DNA of 35,577 nucleotides from A37T11 sp964546645 (GTDB taxonomy: Bacteria > Bacteroidota > Bacteroidia > Sphingobacteriales > Sphingobacteriaceae). Below, piece after piece: positions 15,565 to 22,964 of the stretch. The stretch's first letter is position 1; each line of letters begins with the position of its first letter. Under the pieces are notes generated by a model. It ran no database searches and was not told the origin of the DNA. It worked only from the letters and a program-made list of their open reading frames with translations. The stretch is from NCBI GenBank assembly GCA_964546645.1, contig CAZJKM010000019.1:1-35577 (forward strand). Reading direction: 5' to 3'. The position numbers were made by a program, and so were the translations under genes.

Positions 15565-16821
15565 TTATTGTATATCAAATGCGGCTTTGATTTGATTTAC
15601 ATGATCCAGTTTCTCCCAGGTAAACAATTCCACCTCATGCGTTACGGTCTCACCGTTGGTGTTCTCGAACGTTTTGGTAACGGTTTGCGGTTCGCGACCC
15701 ATATGTCCGTAAGCCGCGGTCTCAGCATAAATGGGTTTCCGCAGCTTCAGTCGTGTTTCAATACCATAAGGGGTCATGTCAAAGAGCTCAGGGATTTTGG
15801 CTGCGATCGCTGAATCCGTATAAGGTACTTTTGCCGTACCGTAAGTATTCACATAGATGCCGATAGGGTCTTTTACACCAATGGCATATGATATCTGAAC
15901 CAATAATTCATCAGCAACACCGGCAGCCACCATATTCTTGGCAATATGCCGCGTAGCGTAAGCGGCTGAACGATCAACTTTGGAAGGATCCTTGCCAGAG
16001 AAAGCGCCACCACCGTGTCCACCCTTACCGCCATAGGTATCTACAATGATCTTGCGGCCGGTAAGACCGGTATCTCCGTGTGGTCCACCGATGACAAATT
16101 TCCCTGTTGGATTGATATGATAGGTTATCTGGTCGTTGAACAGCGCCTGTAATTCGGGTTTCAGCTGTTCCCTGACACGTGGGATCAGAATGTTGACGAT
16201 ATCGTGTTTGATCCTGGCGAGCATGCTCTCTTCGGTATCAAACTCGTCGTGTTGTGTGGATACGACAATGGCGTCGATCCGTAACGGCCGGTGATCATCA
16301 CTGTATTCAATGGTAACCTGCGACTTGGCATCCGGACGCAGATAGGTGATATCTTTGCGCTCACGCCGGAGGGCGGCGAGTTCATACAGCAGTTTATGGG
16401 AAAGATCAAGTGCCAGTGGCATGTAGTTCTCGGTCTCATTATTGGCATAGCCGAACATGATACCCTGGTCTCCGGCACCCTGATCCTGCTTTCTCTGGCG
16501 GTCAACCCCCTGGTTGATATCAGCACTCTGTTCATGTATGGCAGAAAGAATACCGCAGGAATTTGCCTCGAACATATATTCCGATTTTGTATAGCCGATG
16601 TTTTCAATCACGGAACGTGTTATTTTAGGGATATCCAGGTATGTTCTGGATTTTACTTCTCCGGCCAGCACCACTTGTCCTGTCGTGACAAGCGTTTCGA
16701 TGGCAACCCGTGCATCAGCATCCCAGGCCAGAAAATTGTCGATCATTGCATCTGATATCTGATCGGCTATTTTGTCAGGATGTCCTTCAGAAACTGATTC
16801 GGAAGTAAATAAATAAGGCAT
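15565..16821 (-). CDS. metK: S-adenosylmethionine synthetase
   Basis: A 418-residue enzyme making S-adenosylmethionine from methionine and ATP. Signatures: GHPDKIADQISDAM near the N-terminus, GAGDQGIMFGYA, the P-loop-like GGGAFSGKDPSKVDRSAAY, and ISYAIGVKDP. Length is slightly above the E. coli enzyme (384), as in other Bacteroidota. It is the first gene of an operon with plsC. The leader is only about 40 bases, so a SAM riboswitch does not fit; a 15-bp palindrome in the leader may be an operator. Confidence 0.97.
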   Translation of the reverse strand: MPYLFTSESVSEGHPDKIADQISDAMIDNFLAWDADARVAIETLVTTGQVVLAGEVKSRTYLDIPKITRSVIENIGYTKSEYMFEANSCGILSAIHEQSADINQGVDRQRKQDQGAGDQGIMFGYANNETENYMPLALDLSHKLLYELAALRRERKDITYLRPDAKSQVTIEYSDDHRPLRIDAIVVSTQHDEFDTEESMLARIKHDIVNILIPRVREQLKPELQALFNDQITYHINPTGKFVIGGPHGDTGLTGRKIIVDTYGGKGGHGGGAFSGKDPSKVDRSAAYATRHIAKNMVAAGVADELLVQISYAIGVKDPIGIYVNTYGTAKVPYTDSAIAAKIPELFDMTPYGIETRLKLRKPIYAETAAYGHMGREPQTVTKTFENTNGETVTHEVELFTWEKLDHVNQIKAAFDIQ

Positions 16822-16841
16822 AAATTTTAAATTTTATTGTT

Positions 16842-16856
16842 GGGTTGGACCAATCC
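16842..16856. promoter_or_regulatory. Palindrome in the metK leader
   Basis: GG-n-TTGG-A-CCAA-n-CC, symmetric except for one base pair, just after the expected transcription start. The one-base centre makes an RNA hairpin unlikely, so a protein-binding DNA site is the better guess. Confidence 0.35.
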
Positions 16857-16867
16857 GTTTTGCGTTG

Positions 16868-16897
16868 CAAACCTAACATATATTTCACGCATTTCAA
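16868..16897 (-). promoter_or_regulatory. metK-plsC promoter
   Basis: On the minus strand TTG (16895-16897), 19 bases, TAGGTTTG (16868-16875), a full consensus match about 46 bases before the metK ATG. Confidence 0.7.
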
Positions 16898-16957
16898 AGT
16901 TGGCAGCGTGTCGCTTGGACATACCTTTCCTGCCTATGAAAATATTTGAGAATTAAA

Positions 16958-16989
16958 TTGGAAAATTGCACACAGATTACTTATTTTCG
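16958..16989 (+). promoter_or_regulatory. Possible promoter of the lipid kinase gene
   Basis: TTG (16958-16960), 21 bases, TATTTTCG (16982-16989), one mismatch to TAnnTTTG. Confidence 0.35.
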
Positions 16990-17071
16990 GCTGGCCGAAC
17001 TGTTAATTGGATCGAAATAAAGCTGAAAGCACTTCATTGTTTTTCTTAGCAGATTACCGTACTGAGGGTGG

Positions 17072-17947
17072 ATGAAAAAGAAGCGGGTATTTTTTATTAT
17101 CAACCCGGTGGCAGGGGGCAAAGACAAGCAGGCCTTTGTGAAGCTGGCGGAGTCTGTACTGGATGACCGGTATGTGGAGGCCGTATATTGTTTTACGGAG
17201 CATGTCGGTCATGCAGCAGCATTGGCTGAAAAAGCCGTACATTCCGGGGCAGATGCCGTGGTAGCAGTGGGAGGCGACGGTACTGTCAATGAGATCGCTT
17301 CGGTATTAGTGGATGTTCCGGTTCCGTTGGGAATCATTCCGACAGGGTCGGGAAACGGACTGGCTTTCTATCTGGGAATACCAGATGACCAGGAAAAGGC
17401 TCTGATGAAGTTGTCTGCTTTTAAGCAGCGATGTATAGATAGCGGCACGGTAAACGGAATCCCGTTTTTCAATATGGCAGGTATGGGGTTCGATGCGACT
17501 GTCAGCAGTCGGTTTGCCCATACACGCACAAGGGGAAGGCTGGGGTATGTGAGAATGGTACTATCTGTGATAGCGGCTTATAAGCCGGCGCATTATGTGC
17601 TGGAAATAGATGGGAGAAAGGATAGCAGGAAAGCATTTATGATCAGTATTGCGAATTCATCCCAGTACGGGAACAATGCTCATATCTCACCGGAAGCCTC
17701 TGTGGATGATGGGCTGCTGGACGTATGTGTCATTAAGCCGTTCCCTTTATATAAATTCCCGTTTATGGTTTACCGCCTGTTCAGCCGTACGGCCAACCAC
17801 TCGAAATATGTTGAAATTATCCGTGGACGGCATATCGTCATCTCGACAACGGATGTGGGACCGGTGCATGTGGATGGTGAGGTGAAGCCGATCTCTTTTC
17901 CGTTGGCTGTAGGTGTAAAGCCTGCATCGCTGCGGGTAATTTGCTGA
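17072..17947 (+). CDS. Diacylglycerol kinase family lipid kinase (YegS/DgkB type)
   Basis: A 291-residue cytoplasmic lipid kinase. The nucleotide-binding signature GGDGTVNE is at about residues 69-76, preceded by the INPVAGG segment of the DAGK catalytic domain and followed by PTGSGNGLA. The second half is the beta-sandwich domain (NMAGMGFDATVS, DDGLLDVCVIKP, VHVDGE). It should phosphorylate diacylglycerol or a sphingoid-type lipid with ATP. Bacteroidota contain sphingolipids, so a sphingosine-kinase-like role is possible, but this is not shown. It is followed 39 bases later by the SUI1-like gene. Confidence 0.9.
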   Translation: MKKKRVFFIINPVAGGKDKQAFVKLAESVLDDRYVEAVYCFTEHVGHAAALAEKAVHSGADAVVAVGGDGTVNEIASVLVDVPVPLGIIPTGSGNGLAFYLGIPDDQEKALMKLSAFKQRCIDSGTVNGIPFFNMAGMGFDATVSSRFAHTRTRGRLGYVRMVLSVIAAYKPAHYVLEIDGRKDSRKAFMISIANSSQYGNNAHISPEASVDDGLLDVCVIKPFPLYKFPFMVYRLFSRTANHSKYVEIIRGRHIVISTTDVGPVHVDGEVKPISFPLAVGVKPASLRVIC

Positions 17948-17986
17948 ACAGTGAAAAATAATGAATGATGATATAGTATTAAGGTG

Positions 17987-18331
17987 ATGGCAAAATATAA
18001 GAAACAATCCTATCAGGGGGTCGTATATTCTACGGATGACCAGTTTGTTTATAATCAGGAAGAGCCTGCTGAGACAGAAACACTCCCACCGTCACGGCAA
18101 CAACTACGGGTCGTGCTTGACAGGAAGCAGCGGGGCGGGAAAGCGGTGACGCTGGTTACGGGTTTTGCCGGCCGGGCGGAAGATCTGGAAACGTTGGGTA
18201 AAAAGCTGAAGCAAAAGTGTGGAGTAGGAGGATCTGTGAAGATGAATGAAATCATCATTCAGGGTGATTTCAGAAACCGTATACTCGAATTGTTACTGGC
18301 TGATGGGTATAAAGTAAAAATAAGCGGCTGA
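17987..18331 (+). CDS. SUI1/eIF1-like translation factor (YciH family)
   Basis: A 114-residue protein. After ~45 hydrophilic residues comes the SUI1 core: a basic loop with QRGGKAVTLVTGF, then LGKKLKQKCGVGGSVK and IIIQGDFRNRILELLLADGYKVKISG. Eukaryotic eIF1 guards start-codon choice; the bacterial homologue YciH has been linked to fidelity of initiation and stress, and is not essential. ATG 17987 is chosen; the GTG just before it (17984) is in frame. It is likely co-transcribed with the lipid kinase. Confidence 0.9.
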   Translation: MAKYKKQSYQGVVYSTDDQFVYNQEEPAETETLPPSRQQLRVVLDRKQRGGKAVTLVTGFAGRAEDLETLGKKLKQKCGVGGSVKMNEIIIQGDFRNRILELLLADGYKVKISG

Positions 18332-18588
18332 CAACAGGTATGTTTTGAGGGTCTAATGCACGTTTAAACAGCTTTTTGTATGGATTGGGCGGATGCTTAG
18401 GCGGAAACCGCAGAAAATATTGCTGATTTTTTTCGGTTTTTAATTTGCATTTGAAAAAAAAAATGGTTTTCATTGTACTCTGATGTTTCAGTAATTAAAA
18501 AAATGTATGTTTGAATCGTCGGATGCTGATGCTGCTGTTGAACATCTGATGTACTGCTAAAGACCGAATAATTATTGCAACATTCATT

Positions 18589-18616
18589 TTGTATTTATAT
18601 TAAAATGTTAAATTTG
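18589..18616 (+). promoter_or_regulatory. Promoter of the exbB-tonB operon
   Basis: TTG (18589-18591), 17 bases, TAAATTTG (18609-18616). The -7 element is a full match and the spacing is slightly short. The leader is about 100 bases. Confidence 0.45.
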
Positions 18617-18694
18617 CTTTTCGCTTGGACGATCCGGCGTGATGGGAAAAAGATTTTGTAACTTCATAAGTTGAGTAACTTAAATCAATAAAAC

Positions 18695-18715
18695 TAAAAA
18701 TTAAAAATTAAAAAT
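18695..18715 (+). repeat. Tandem TAAAAAT x3 before exbB
   Basis: Three perfect 7-base copies ending eight bases before the ATG. A-rich start regions favour translation in Bacteroidota, which lack Shine-Dalgarno sites, so this may be a translation enhancer; a change in copy number would shift it. Confidence 0.75.
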
Positions 18716-18722
18716 TAAGGAA

Positions 18723-19553
18723 ATGGCAAACGCACCAACAACAGCTACAACAAAACACGAAAGTAGTAAAGCAGGTTCTAATCTTTTTGCAAGTCTATCG
18801 ATTGTGATTTGCTTTATCATCGGCGCAGTGGTCTGGAAATATATCATGGGCGATCCGGCGAACTTTATTGACGACAACCCCGAAAACCAGCCGAAGGAAG
18901 GTAACTACTTCGGTATGGTGTATCACGCAGGCTATGTGGTACCCGTATTATTAGGATTGTTCCTGATGGTGTTCGTATTCTCGATTGAGCGTTTTATTGT
19001 AATCAATAAAGCTGCCGGAAAAGGAAACGTAGATGCTTTTGTCAGAAAAGTACAGTCTCTTATAGGTGGTGGTAACATAGATGGTGCTATCGCAGAATGT
19101 GATCGGCAGCAAGGATCGGTCGCCAATGTCATTAAGGCCGGACTCAGAAAATACAAAGATGTATCAGCTGACCCAAGTCTGGATACGGAGCATGCGACCC
19201 TTGCTATACAGAAAGACATTGAAGAGGCCACAGCACTGGAAATGCCGATGTTGGAAAAGAACCTGACCGTTATCGCAACCCTGGTATCTATCGGTACACT
19301 GACCGGTCTGCTCGGAACGGTAACCGGTATGATCAAGGCGTTCTCGGCGTTGGCAACCGGCGGGGCTCCTGATTCAGCCAAACTGGCTAACGGTATCTCT
19401 GAGGCTTTGATTAATACGGCAACGGGTATTGCAACGTCAACCATCGCCATCGTGATGTACAACATCTTTACTTCAAAAATTGATAAATTGACCTACTCAA
19501 TTGATGAGGCCGGCTTCTCCATTGTTCAGACCTACGCAGCTACACACAAATAA
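18723..19553 (+). CDS. exbB: ExbB/TolQ/MotA-family proton channel subunit
   Basis: A 276-residue inner-membrane protein. There is one membrane segment at about residues 23-43 (LFASLSIVICFIIGAVVW), a second near 75-95 (VVPVLLGLFLMVFVF), and a C-terminal pair (VIATLVSIGTLTGLLGTVTGMIKAF and LINTATGIATSTIAIVMYNIF). The T-rich third and fourth segments with GLLGTVTGMI are the MotA/TolQ/ExbB signature. With ExbD it conducts protons and energises TonB. The N-terminal ~70 residues, including an extra helix, are longer than in E. coli ExbB, as in many Bacteroidota. It is the first gene of the operon. Confidence 0.95.
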   Translation: MANAPTTATTKHESSKAGSNLFASLSIVICFIIGAVVWKYIMGDPANFIDDNPENQPKEGNYFGMVYHAGYVVPVLLGLFLMVFVFSIERFIVINKAAGKGNVDAFVRKVQSLIGGGNIDGAIAECDRQQGSVANVIKAGLRKYKDVSADPSLDTEHATLAIQKDIEEATALEMPMLEKNLTVIATLVSIGTLTGLLGTVTGMIKAFSALATGGAPDSAKLANGISEALINTATGIATSTIAIVMYNIFTSKIDKLTYSIDEAGFSIVQTYAATHK

Positions 19554-19570
19554 AGACGAAGGAAAAAGTG

Positions 19571-19602
19571 ACCGGTCGTTATGGAATTGCCGGTGGTTTT
19601 TC
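19571..19602 (+). terminator. Weak hairpin plus T tract between exbB and exbD
   Basis: ACCGG (19571-19575) / CCGGT (19590-19594) with a 14-base loop, followed by a short T run. It could be a partial terminator or an mRNA end that raises exbB over exbD, but the stem is only 5 bp. Confidence 0.3.
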
Positions 19603-19647
19603 ATCTTACAGTTAAGCAGTTTTTATTAAACACAAAAAAGTGGAGCT

Positions 19648-20277
19648 ATGCCCAGAATAAAAGCAAAAAGAACCAGTACTTCCATTGACATGACGGCGAT
19701 GTGTGACGTGTCGTTCCTGCTGTTGACATTCTTTGTGTTAACAGCGACCGCCCGTCAGCCTGAGCCGCTGCCGGTGGATGTGCCGGCCTCTACGACAACT
19801 CACAAGGTTCCTGACGAGAATCTTGGAATGATTACCGTGGGAGATGGGGGCAAATTTTTCTTTGGCGTGACGGGGCCGAACGTACGGACCCGTATGCTGG
19901 AAAGAATGTCTGAAAAATATCAGGTGCCATTTACGGCCGAAGAAAAGACCCGGTTTTCCCTCATGGAGTCGTTCGGTGTACCTATCGGACAACTGAAAGG
20001 GCTCATTGCGTTCAATGCAGATCAACGTGCAAAGCCGGGTGTGCAAAAAGGAATTCCTGCAGATTCTACCGATAATCCATTGGACAATCAACTGAAAGAA
20101 TGGATCCTGGCTGCCCGTTATGCAACGAAGGAGGTAAATGATGAAGAAATGCGTGTGTCCATCAAAGGCGATGCACAAGAGCAGTATCCCGCAGTTAAGC
20201 AGGTTATAGACATTCTGCAGGACCAGGGGCTGAATAAATTTAGTCTGATTACTACCCTGAGAGGCGATAATTTTTAA
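19648..20277 (+). CDS. exbD: ExbD/TolR-family biopolymer transport protein (first copy)
   Basis: A 209-residue protein with a single N-terminal membrane helix, SIDMTAMCDVSFLLLTFFVL; D20 is the conserved proton-carrying aspartate. The periplasmic part (about 165 residues) is much longer than in E. coli ExbD (141 in total) and includes an insert around GVPIGQLKGLIAFNADQRAKPG. It ends with the ExbD-type fold (QEQYPAVKQVIDILQDQGLNKFSLITTL split over two strands). It forms the proton channel with ExbB and probably acts as a heteromer with the next gene. Confidence 0.93.
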   Translation: MPRIKAKRTSTSIDMTAMCDVSFLLLTFFVLTATARQPEPLPVDVPASTTTHKVPDENLGMITVGDGGKFFFGVTGPNVRTRMLERMSEKYQVPFTAEEKTRFSLMESFGVPIGQLKGLIAFNADQRAKPGVQKGIPADSTDNPLDNQLKEWILAARYATKEVNDEEMRVSIKGDAQEQYPAVKQVIDILQDQGLNKFSLITTLRGDNF

Positions 20278-20298
20278 TTATAATAAGATACTACAGCA

Positions 20299-20856
20299 AT
20301 GGCAGAATTAAATCAGGATAGTGGCGGTGGTGGTAAAAAAGGCGGTAAGATACGGGCCAAGAAGGCTGGCGGTAAGGTAGACTTAACGGCCATGGTGGAT
20401 CTGGCATTTCTTCTTATCACGTTCTTTATGTTAACCACATCGCTGTCTAAGCCGCAGGCTATGGATGTAGCCATGCCGGATAAAAATAAAGACGATCCGG
20501 AAGATAAACTCGAGCTGGCAGATAACCGGACGATGACCGTGTTACTGGGATCAGATAACAAAATATACTGGTATATGGGGCAGTTTGAAACCCCGTTGGA
20601 AGGCCCTACCATCGCCGATTATGGTAAAAATGGTATACGCCCTGTTTTATTGGAAAAACAGAAGCAGGTATTACAGGCGACAGGAGACCCATCAAAAGGA
20701 CTTATTGTCGTGATCAGGCCAAGTGAAAAATCAGTATATCGGAATCTGGTCGACATCTTGGATGAAATGAAGATCGTGGACATGAAACAGTACATGATCG
20801 GTGAGATCGGGACAGCAGAAATAGACTTTCTGAAAGAACAGGGAGTGTTCAATTAA
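20299..20856 (+). CDS. exbD: ExbD/TolR-family biopolymer transport protein (second copy)
   Basis: A 185-residue ExbD paralogue. It has a Gly/Lys-rich cytoplasmic tail (residues 9-26), the membrane helix DLTAMVDLAFLLITFFMLT with proton-site D34, and a periplasmic domain ending in RNLVDILDEMKIVDMKQYMIG. It diverges strongly from the first copy outside the helix, so the two are not a recent duplication. Two ExbD genes side by side are common in Bacteroidota. The gap to the previous gene is 21 bases. Confidence 0.93.
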   Translation: MAELNQDSGGGGKKGGKIRAKKAGGKVDLTAMVDLAFLLITFFMLTTSLSKPQAMDVAMPDKNKDDPEDKLELADNRTMTVLLGSDNKIYWYMGQFETPLEGPTIADYGKNGIRPVLLEKQKQVLQATGDPSKGLIVVIRPSEKSVYRNLVDILDEMKIVDMKQYMIGEIGTAEIDFLKEQGVFN

Positions 20857-20896
20857 GCGGCGCCGACAGAATGTATCCAATGTAAATTATAAGATA

Positions 20897-21736
20897 ATGT
20901 TAGGTTCTAAGTTAGATATATTTAAAAAGGAATGGCTTGAGGTAGTCTTTGAGGGCCGGAATAAGGACTATGGTGCCTATGCGTTGCGTAAGGGGGCTGA
21001 CAGGGCCACCAACATTGCGCTGATCATAGCTGTTTCTGTCTTTGTTCTGGTGTTGAGCGCGCCTGCTTTGACTCGCTTGCTCGGTATTGAGATTAAGGAA
21101 GAAGCTCCGGTTGAGCAGTTTATCGAAACAGAAGTGGTGCTCGCTGAGCCTCCACCCATTAATGAGGAAGCCCCTCCTCCCCCCCCTCCTGTAGAGCCTC
21201 CTCCTCCCAGAAGGGATCAGGTGCGTATGCCGGAGCCGGTGGTGGTACCTGCTGAGCAGGTGCGGGATGAGGAACCTCCGACAGTGGAAGAGCTGAAGAA
21301 GGCAGATCCAGGGCCAAAGACGATCGCCGGAGATCCGACTGCAGATATCCGCATTGATGCTCCTGTGGGAGAAGGGCCCAAGGATGCGCAGGTTACGGAA
21401 GCGGGCTCCCAATTGTATGACTTTCAAAGCGTAGAGAACAAGCCGGAGTATCCGGGAGGGCTTGCGGAGTTTTATAAGTTTGTACAGAATAATTATCGTT
21501 ATCCTCAGGCCGCCATGGATGCGGGAGTAAATGGGGCCGTGCACCTGCAGTTTGTGGTTGAACGGGACGGCTCCCTGACGGATATCAAGATAGTCCGGGA
21601 CCTGAAGTACGGAACCGGGGATGAAGCAGTGCGGGTGTTGAAGGCTGCAAAAAAATGGAGACCGGGGATACAGAACGGGATTCCGGTACGGGTAACCTAT
21701 ACGTTGCCAATCCGGCTGAAATATGAGAGTCAATAG
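20897..21736 (+). CDS. tonB: TonB energy transducer
   Basis: A 279-residue protein. The N-terminal cytoplasmic part carries KDYGAYALRKGADR, typical of Bacteroidota TonB. A membrane helix is at about 37-57 (ALIIAVSVFVLVLSAPAL). A Pro/Glu-rich periplasmic spacer follows (about 80-115, with runs of PPPPPP). The C-terminal TonB domain (about 180-279) includes YPGGLAEFYKFVQNNYRYP, GAVHLQFVVERDGSL and KKWRPGIQNGIPV. It couples the ExbB/ExbD proton flow to outer-membrane receptors such as SusC-like TonB-dependent transporters. It follows the second exbD with a 40-base gap. Confidence 0.95.
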   Translation: MLGSKLDIFKKEWLEVVFEGRNKDYGAYALRKGADRATNIALIIAVSVFVLVLSAPALTRLLGIEIKEEAPVEQFIETEVVLAEPPPINEEAPPPPPPVEPPPPRRDQVRMPEPVVVPAEQVRDEEPPTVEELKKADPGPKTIAGDPTADIRIDAPVGEGPKDAQVTEAGSQLYDFQSVENKPEYPGGLAEFYKFVQNNYRYPQAAMDAGVNGAVHLQFVVERDGSLTDIKIVRDLKYGTGDEAVRVLKAAKKWRPGIQNGIPVRVTYTLPIRLKYESQ

Positions 21737-21744
21737 AAGCCACT

Positions 21745-21981
21745 ATGGCTGGTGAGGAGATCACACCCGGAAAAGATAGACAGAAATCGCCTGCAAGGCG
21801 GTTTCTGTCCGTTTTGGGCCTTGCAATGTTCGGGTTTTATTTCGCGTTGGGGGTCGTTATTGTTCTCTGGAAAGACTTTCCGCTGGAGATAGAGGGCATA
21901 TACAGGATATTGTTCGGATTATTACTGATCGTTTATTCATTTGTTCGTTTTGTAAGGCTCTGGAAAAACAGGAGCGAGTAA
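21745..21981 (+). CDS. Small two-helix membrane protein of the exbB-tonB operon
   Basis: 78 residues. A charged N-terminus (about 22 residues) is followed by two hydrophobic helices, FLSVLGLAMFGFYFALGVVI and IYRILFGLLLIVYSFVRFV, joined by a short loop, and a basic C-terminus (LWKNRSE). It begins eight bases after the tonB stop, so it is in the operon. I do not recognise the family; a small accessory subunit of the Ton machine is possible from position alone. Confidence 0.75.
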   Translation: MAGEEITPGKDRQKSPARRFLSVLGLAMFGFYFALGVVIVLWKDFPLEIEGIYRILFGLLLIVYSFVRFVRLWKNRSE

Positions 21982-21995
21982 GAAGAAGGTTAACG

Positions 21996-22934
21996 ATGTT
22001 TGTAAAACGCTATATAGATAGATGCTGCCTGACCTTGCTTTGTATATCGTCTCTGACAATATACACGGGGTGCGGAGGCGCTCCGTCCAGTGACAAAAAT
22101 ACGATTCTCACGGGAAAGGTATCTATATTGGTGGATGAAACGTTTAAGCCCATCGCCGAAGATCAGGTAACTGTATTTCAGAGCAGCTATAAACATGCAG
22201 ACATTAACCTGATCAGTAAGCCAGAGAATAATGTTGTTGCAGATTTATTGAATGGTGTTGCAGAAATTGCTATATTAGCGCGGTTACTGAACGAGGATGA
22301 GGTGAAGCGTTTTGAAGCAAGAAAGTTCAGACCCCGTGTAACGAAGTTTGCGGTGGACGGTATAGCGTTGGTTACGCATAAGAGCAATCCGGATTCGCTT
22401 GCAGACGCGGAGGACGTGCTGAATTTGCTTCGGGGGAACCCCGGCCGGATGCAGAGCCTGGTGTTTGATCACGCCAATTCAAGTACGGTACGTTTTCTGC
22501 GGGAAGCTGCCGGCGTGGATAAATTACCGGAAACCGGCGTGTACGCGTTGCAGGCTAACGCAGAAGTGTTGAAATATGTGTACGAAAACAAACGGTCTGT
22601 GGGTGTGATCGGAATTAATTGGATCGTTCAGCCTGACCCGGAACTGGTACAATATGTGGAAGAACTGAAGGTAATGGGAGTAAAAAATATAGAGGGGAAA
22701 CCCGGATCTGATGCGTATTATAAACCGTCTCAGTCAAATCTCGCTATGGGATTATACCCCTTTTCCCGGAGTTTATACGTGATCAATTGCGAACCCCGGA
22801 ACGGATTGGGTATAGGTTTTGCCTCTTTTGTGGCCGGAGAACGGGGGCAGAAGATCGTATTGAAGTCGGGGTTACTTCCTGACAGTATTCCGCCTCGTGA
22901 AATTATTATTCGAAATTTGGACAGACTTAAATAA
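21996..22934 (+). CDS. PstS-like phosphate-binding-type lipoprotein
   Basis: A 312-residue protein with a signal peptide (CCLTLLCISSLTIYTG) ending at cysteine C26, a probable lipidation site (the residues before it, YTG, only loosely fit a lipobox). The rest resembles the PstS / PBP-like-2 fold: GKVSILVDETFKPIAEDQV opening, DLLNGVAEIAILARLLNEDE, FAVDGIALVTHKSNPD, and FASFVAGERGQKIVLKSGLLPDSIPPR near the end. No pstCAB genes are present, so it is more likely part of envelope function with the Ton system than a subunit of the phosphate ABC transporter. It follows the 78-aa gene by 14 bases. Confidence 0.82.
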   Translation: MFVKRYIDRCCLTLLCISSLTIYTGCGGAPSSDKNTILTGKVSILVDETFKPIAEDQVTVFQSSYKHADINLISKPENNVVADLLNGVAEIAILARLLNEDEVKRFEARKFRPRVTKFAVDGIALVTHKSNPDSLADAEDVLNLLRGNPGRMQSLVFDHANSSTVRFLREAAGVDKLPETGVYALQANAEVLKYVYENKRSVGVIGINWIVQPDPELVQYVEELKVMGVKNIEGKPGSDAYYKPSQSNLAMGLYPFSRSLYVINCEPRNGLGIGFASFVAGERGQKIVLKSGLLPDSIPPREIIIRNLDRLK

Positions 22935-22964
22935 ATTAGACCACTAAACAGGTAAGTAGTAAAC

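Larger units (their letters stand above)
18332..18722 (+). other. Gene-free region upstream of exbB
   Basis: 391 bases with no convincing ORF. It contains a tight hairpin GCGG-AAA-CCGC (18401-18411), and a wider weak terminator-like pair AAACCG (18405-18410) / CGGTTT (18434-18439) before a T-rich run. It also has an orphan -7 match TATGTTTG (18506-18513) and the exbB promoter and leader. The leader has three alternating arms AACTT/AAGTT/AACTT (18660-18681) and three tandem copies of TAAAAAT (18695-18715) just before the start codon. Confidence 0.6.

Noticed and set aside
16822..16900. A SAM riboswitch before metK
   Set aside because: The leader between the promoter and ATG is about 40 bases and lacks the stems of any SAM riboswitch class I know.
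21170..21210. C-rich run in tonB as a phase-variable tract
   Set aside because: It codes the expected proline-rich spacer of TonB and is broken by T residues, so long slippage is unlikely.
20912..21733. A 273-codon minus-strand frame opposite tonB
   Set aside because: It is a mirror of tonB, whose composition (Pro, Glu and Gly codons) keeps the opposite frame open; the translation has no recognisable domain or hydrophobic pattern.
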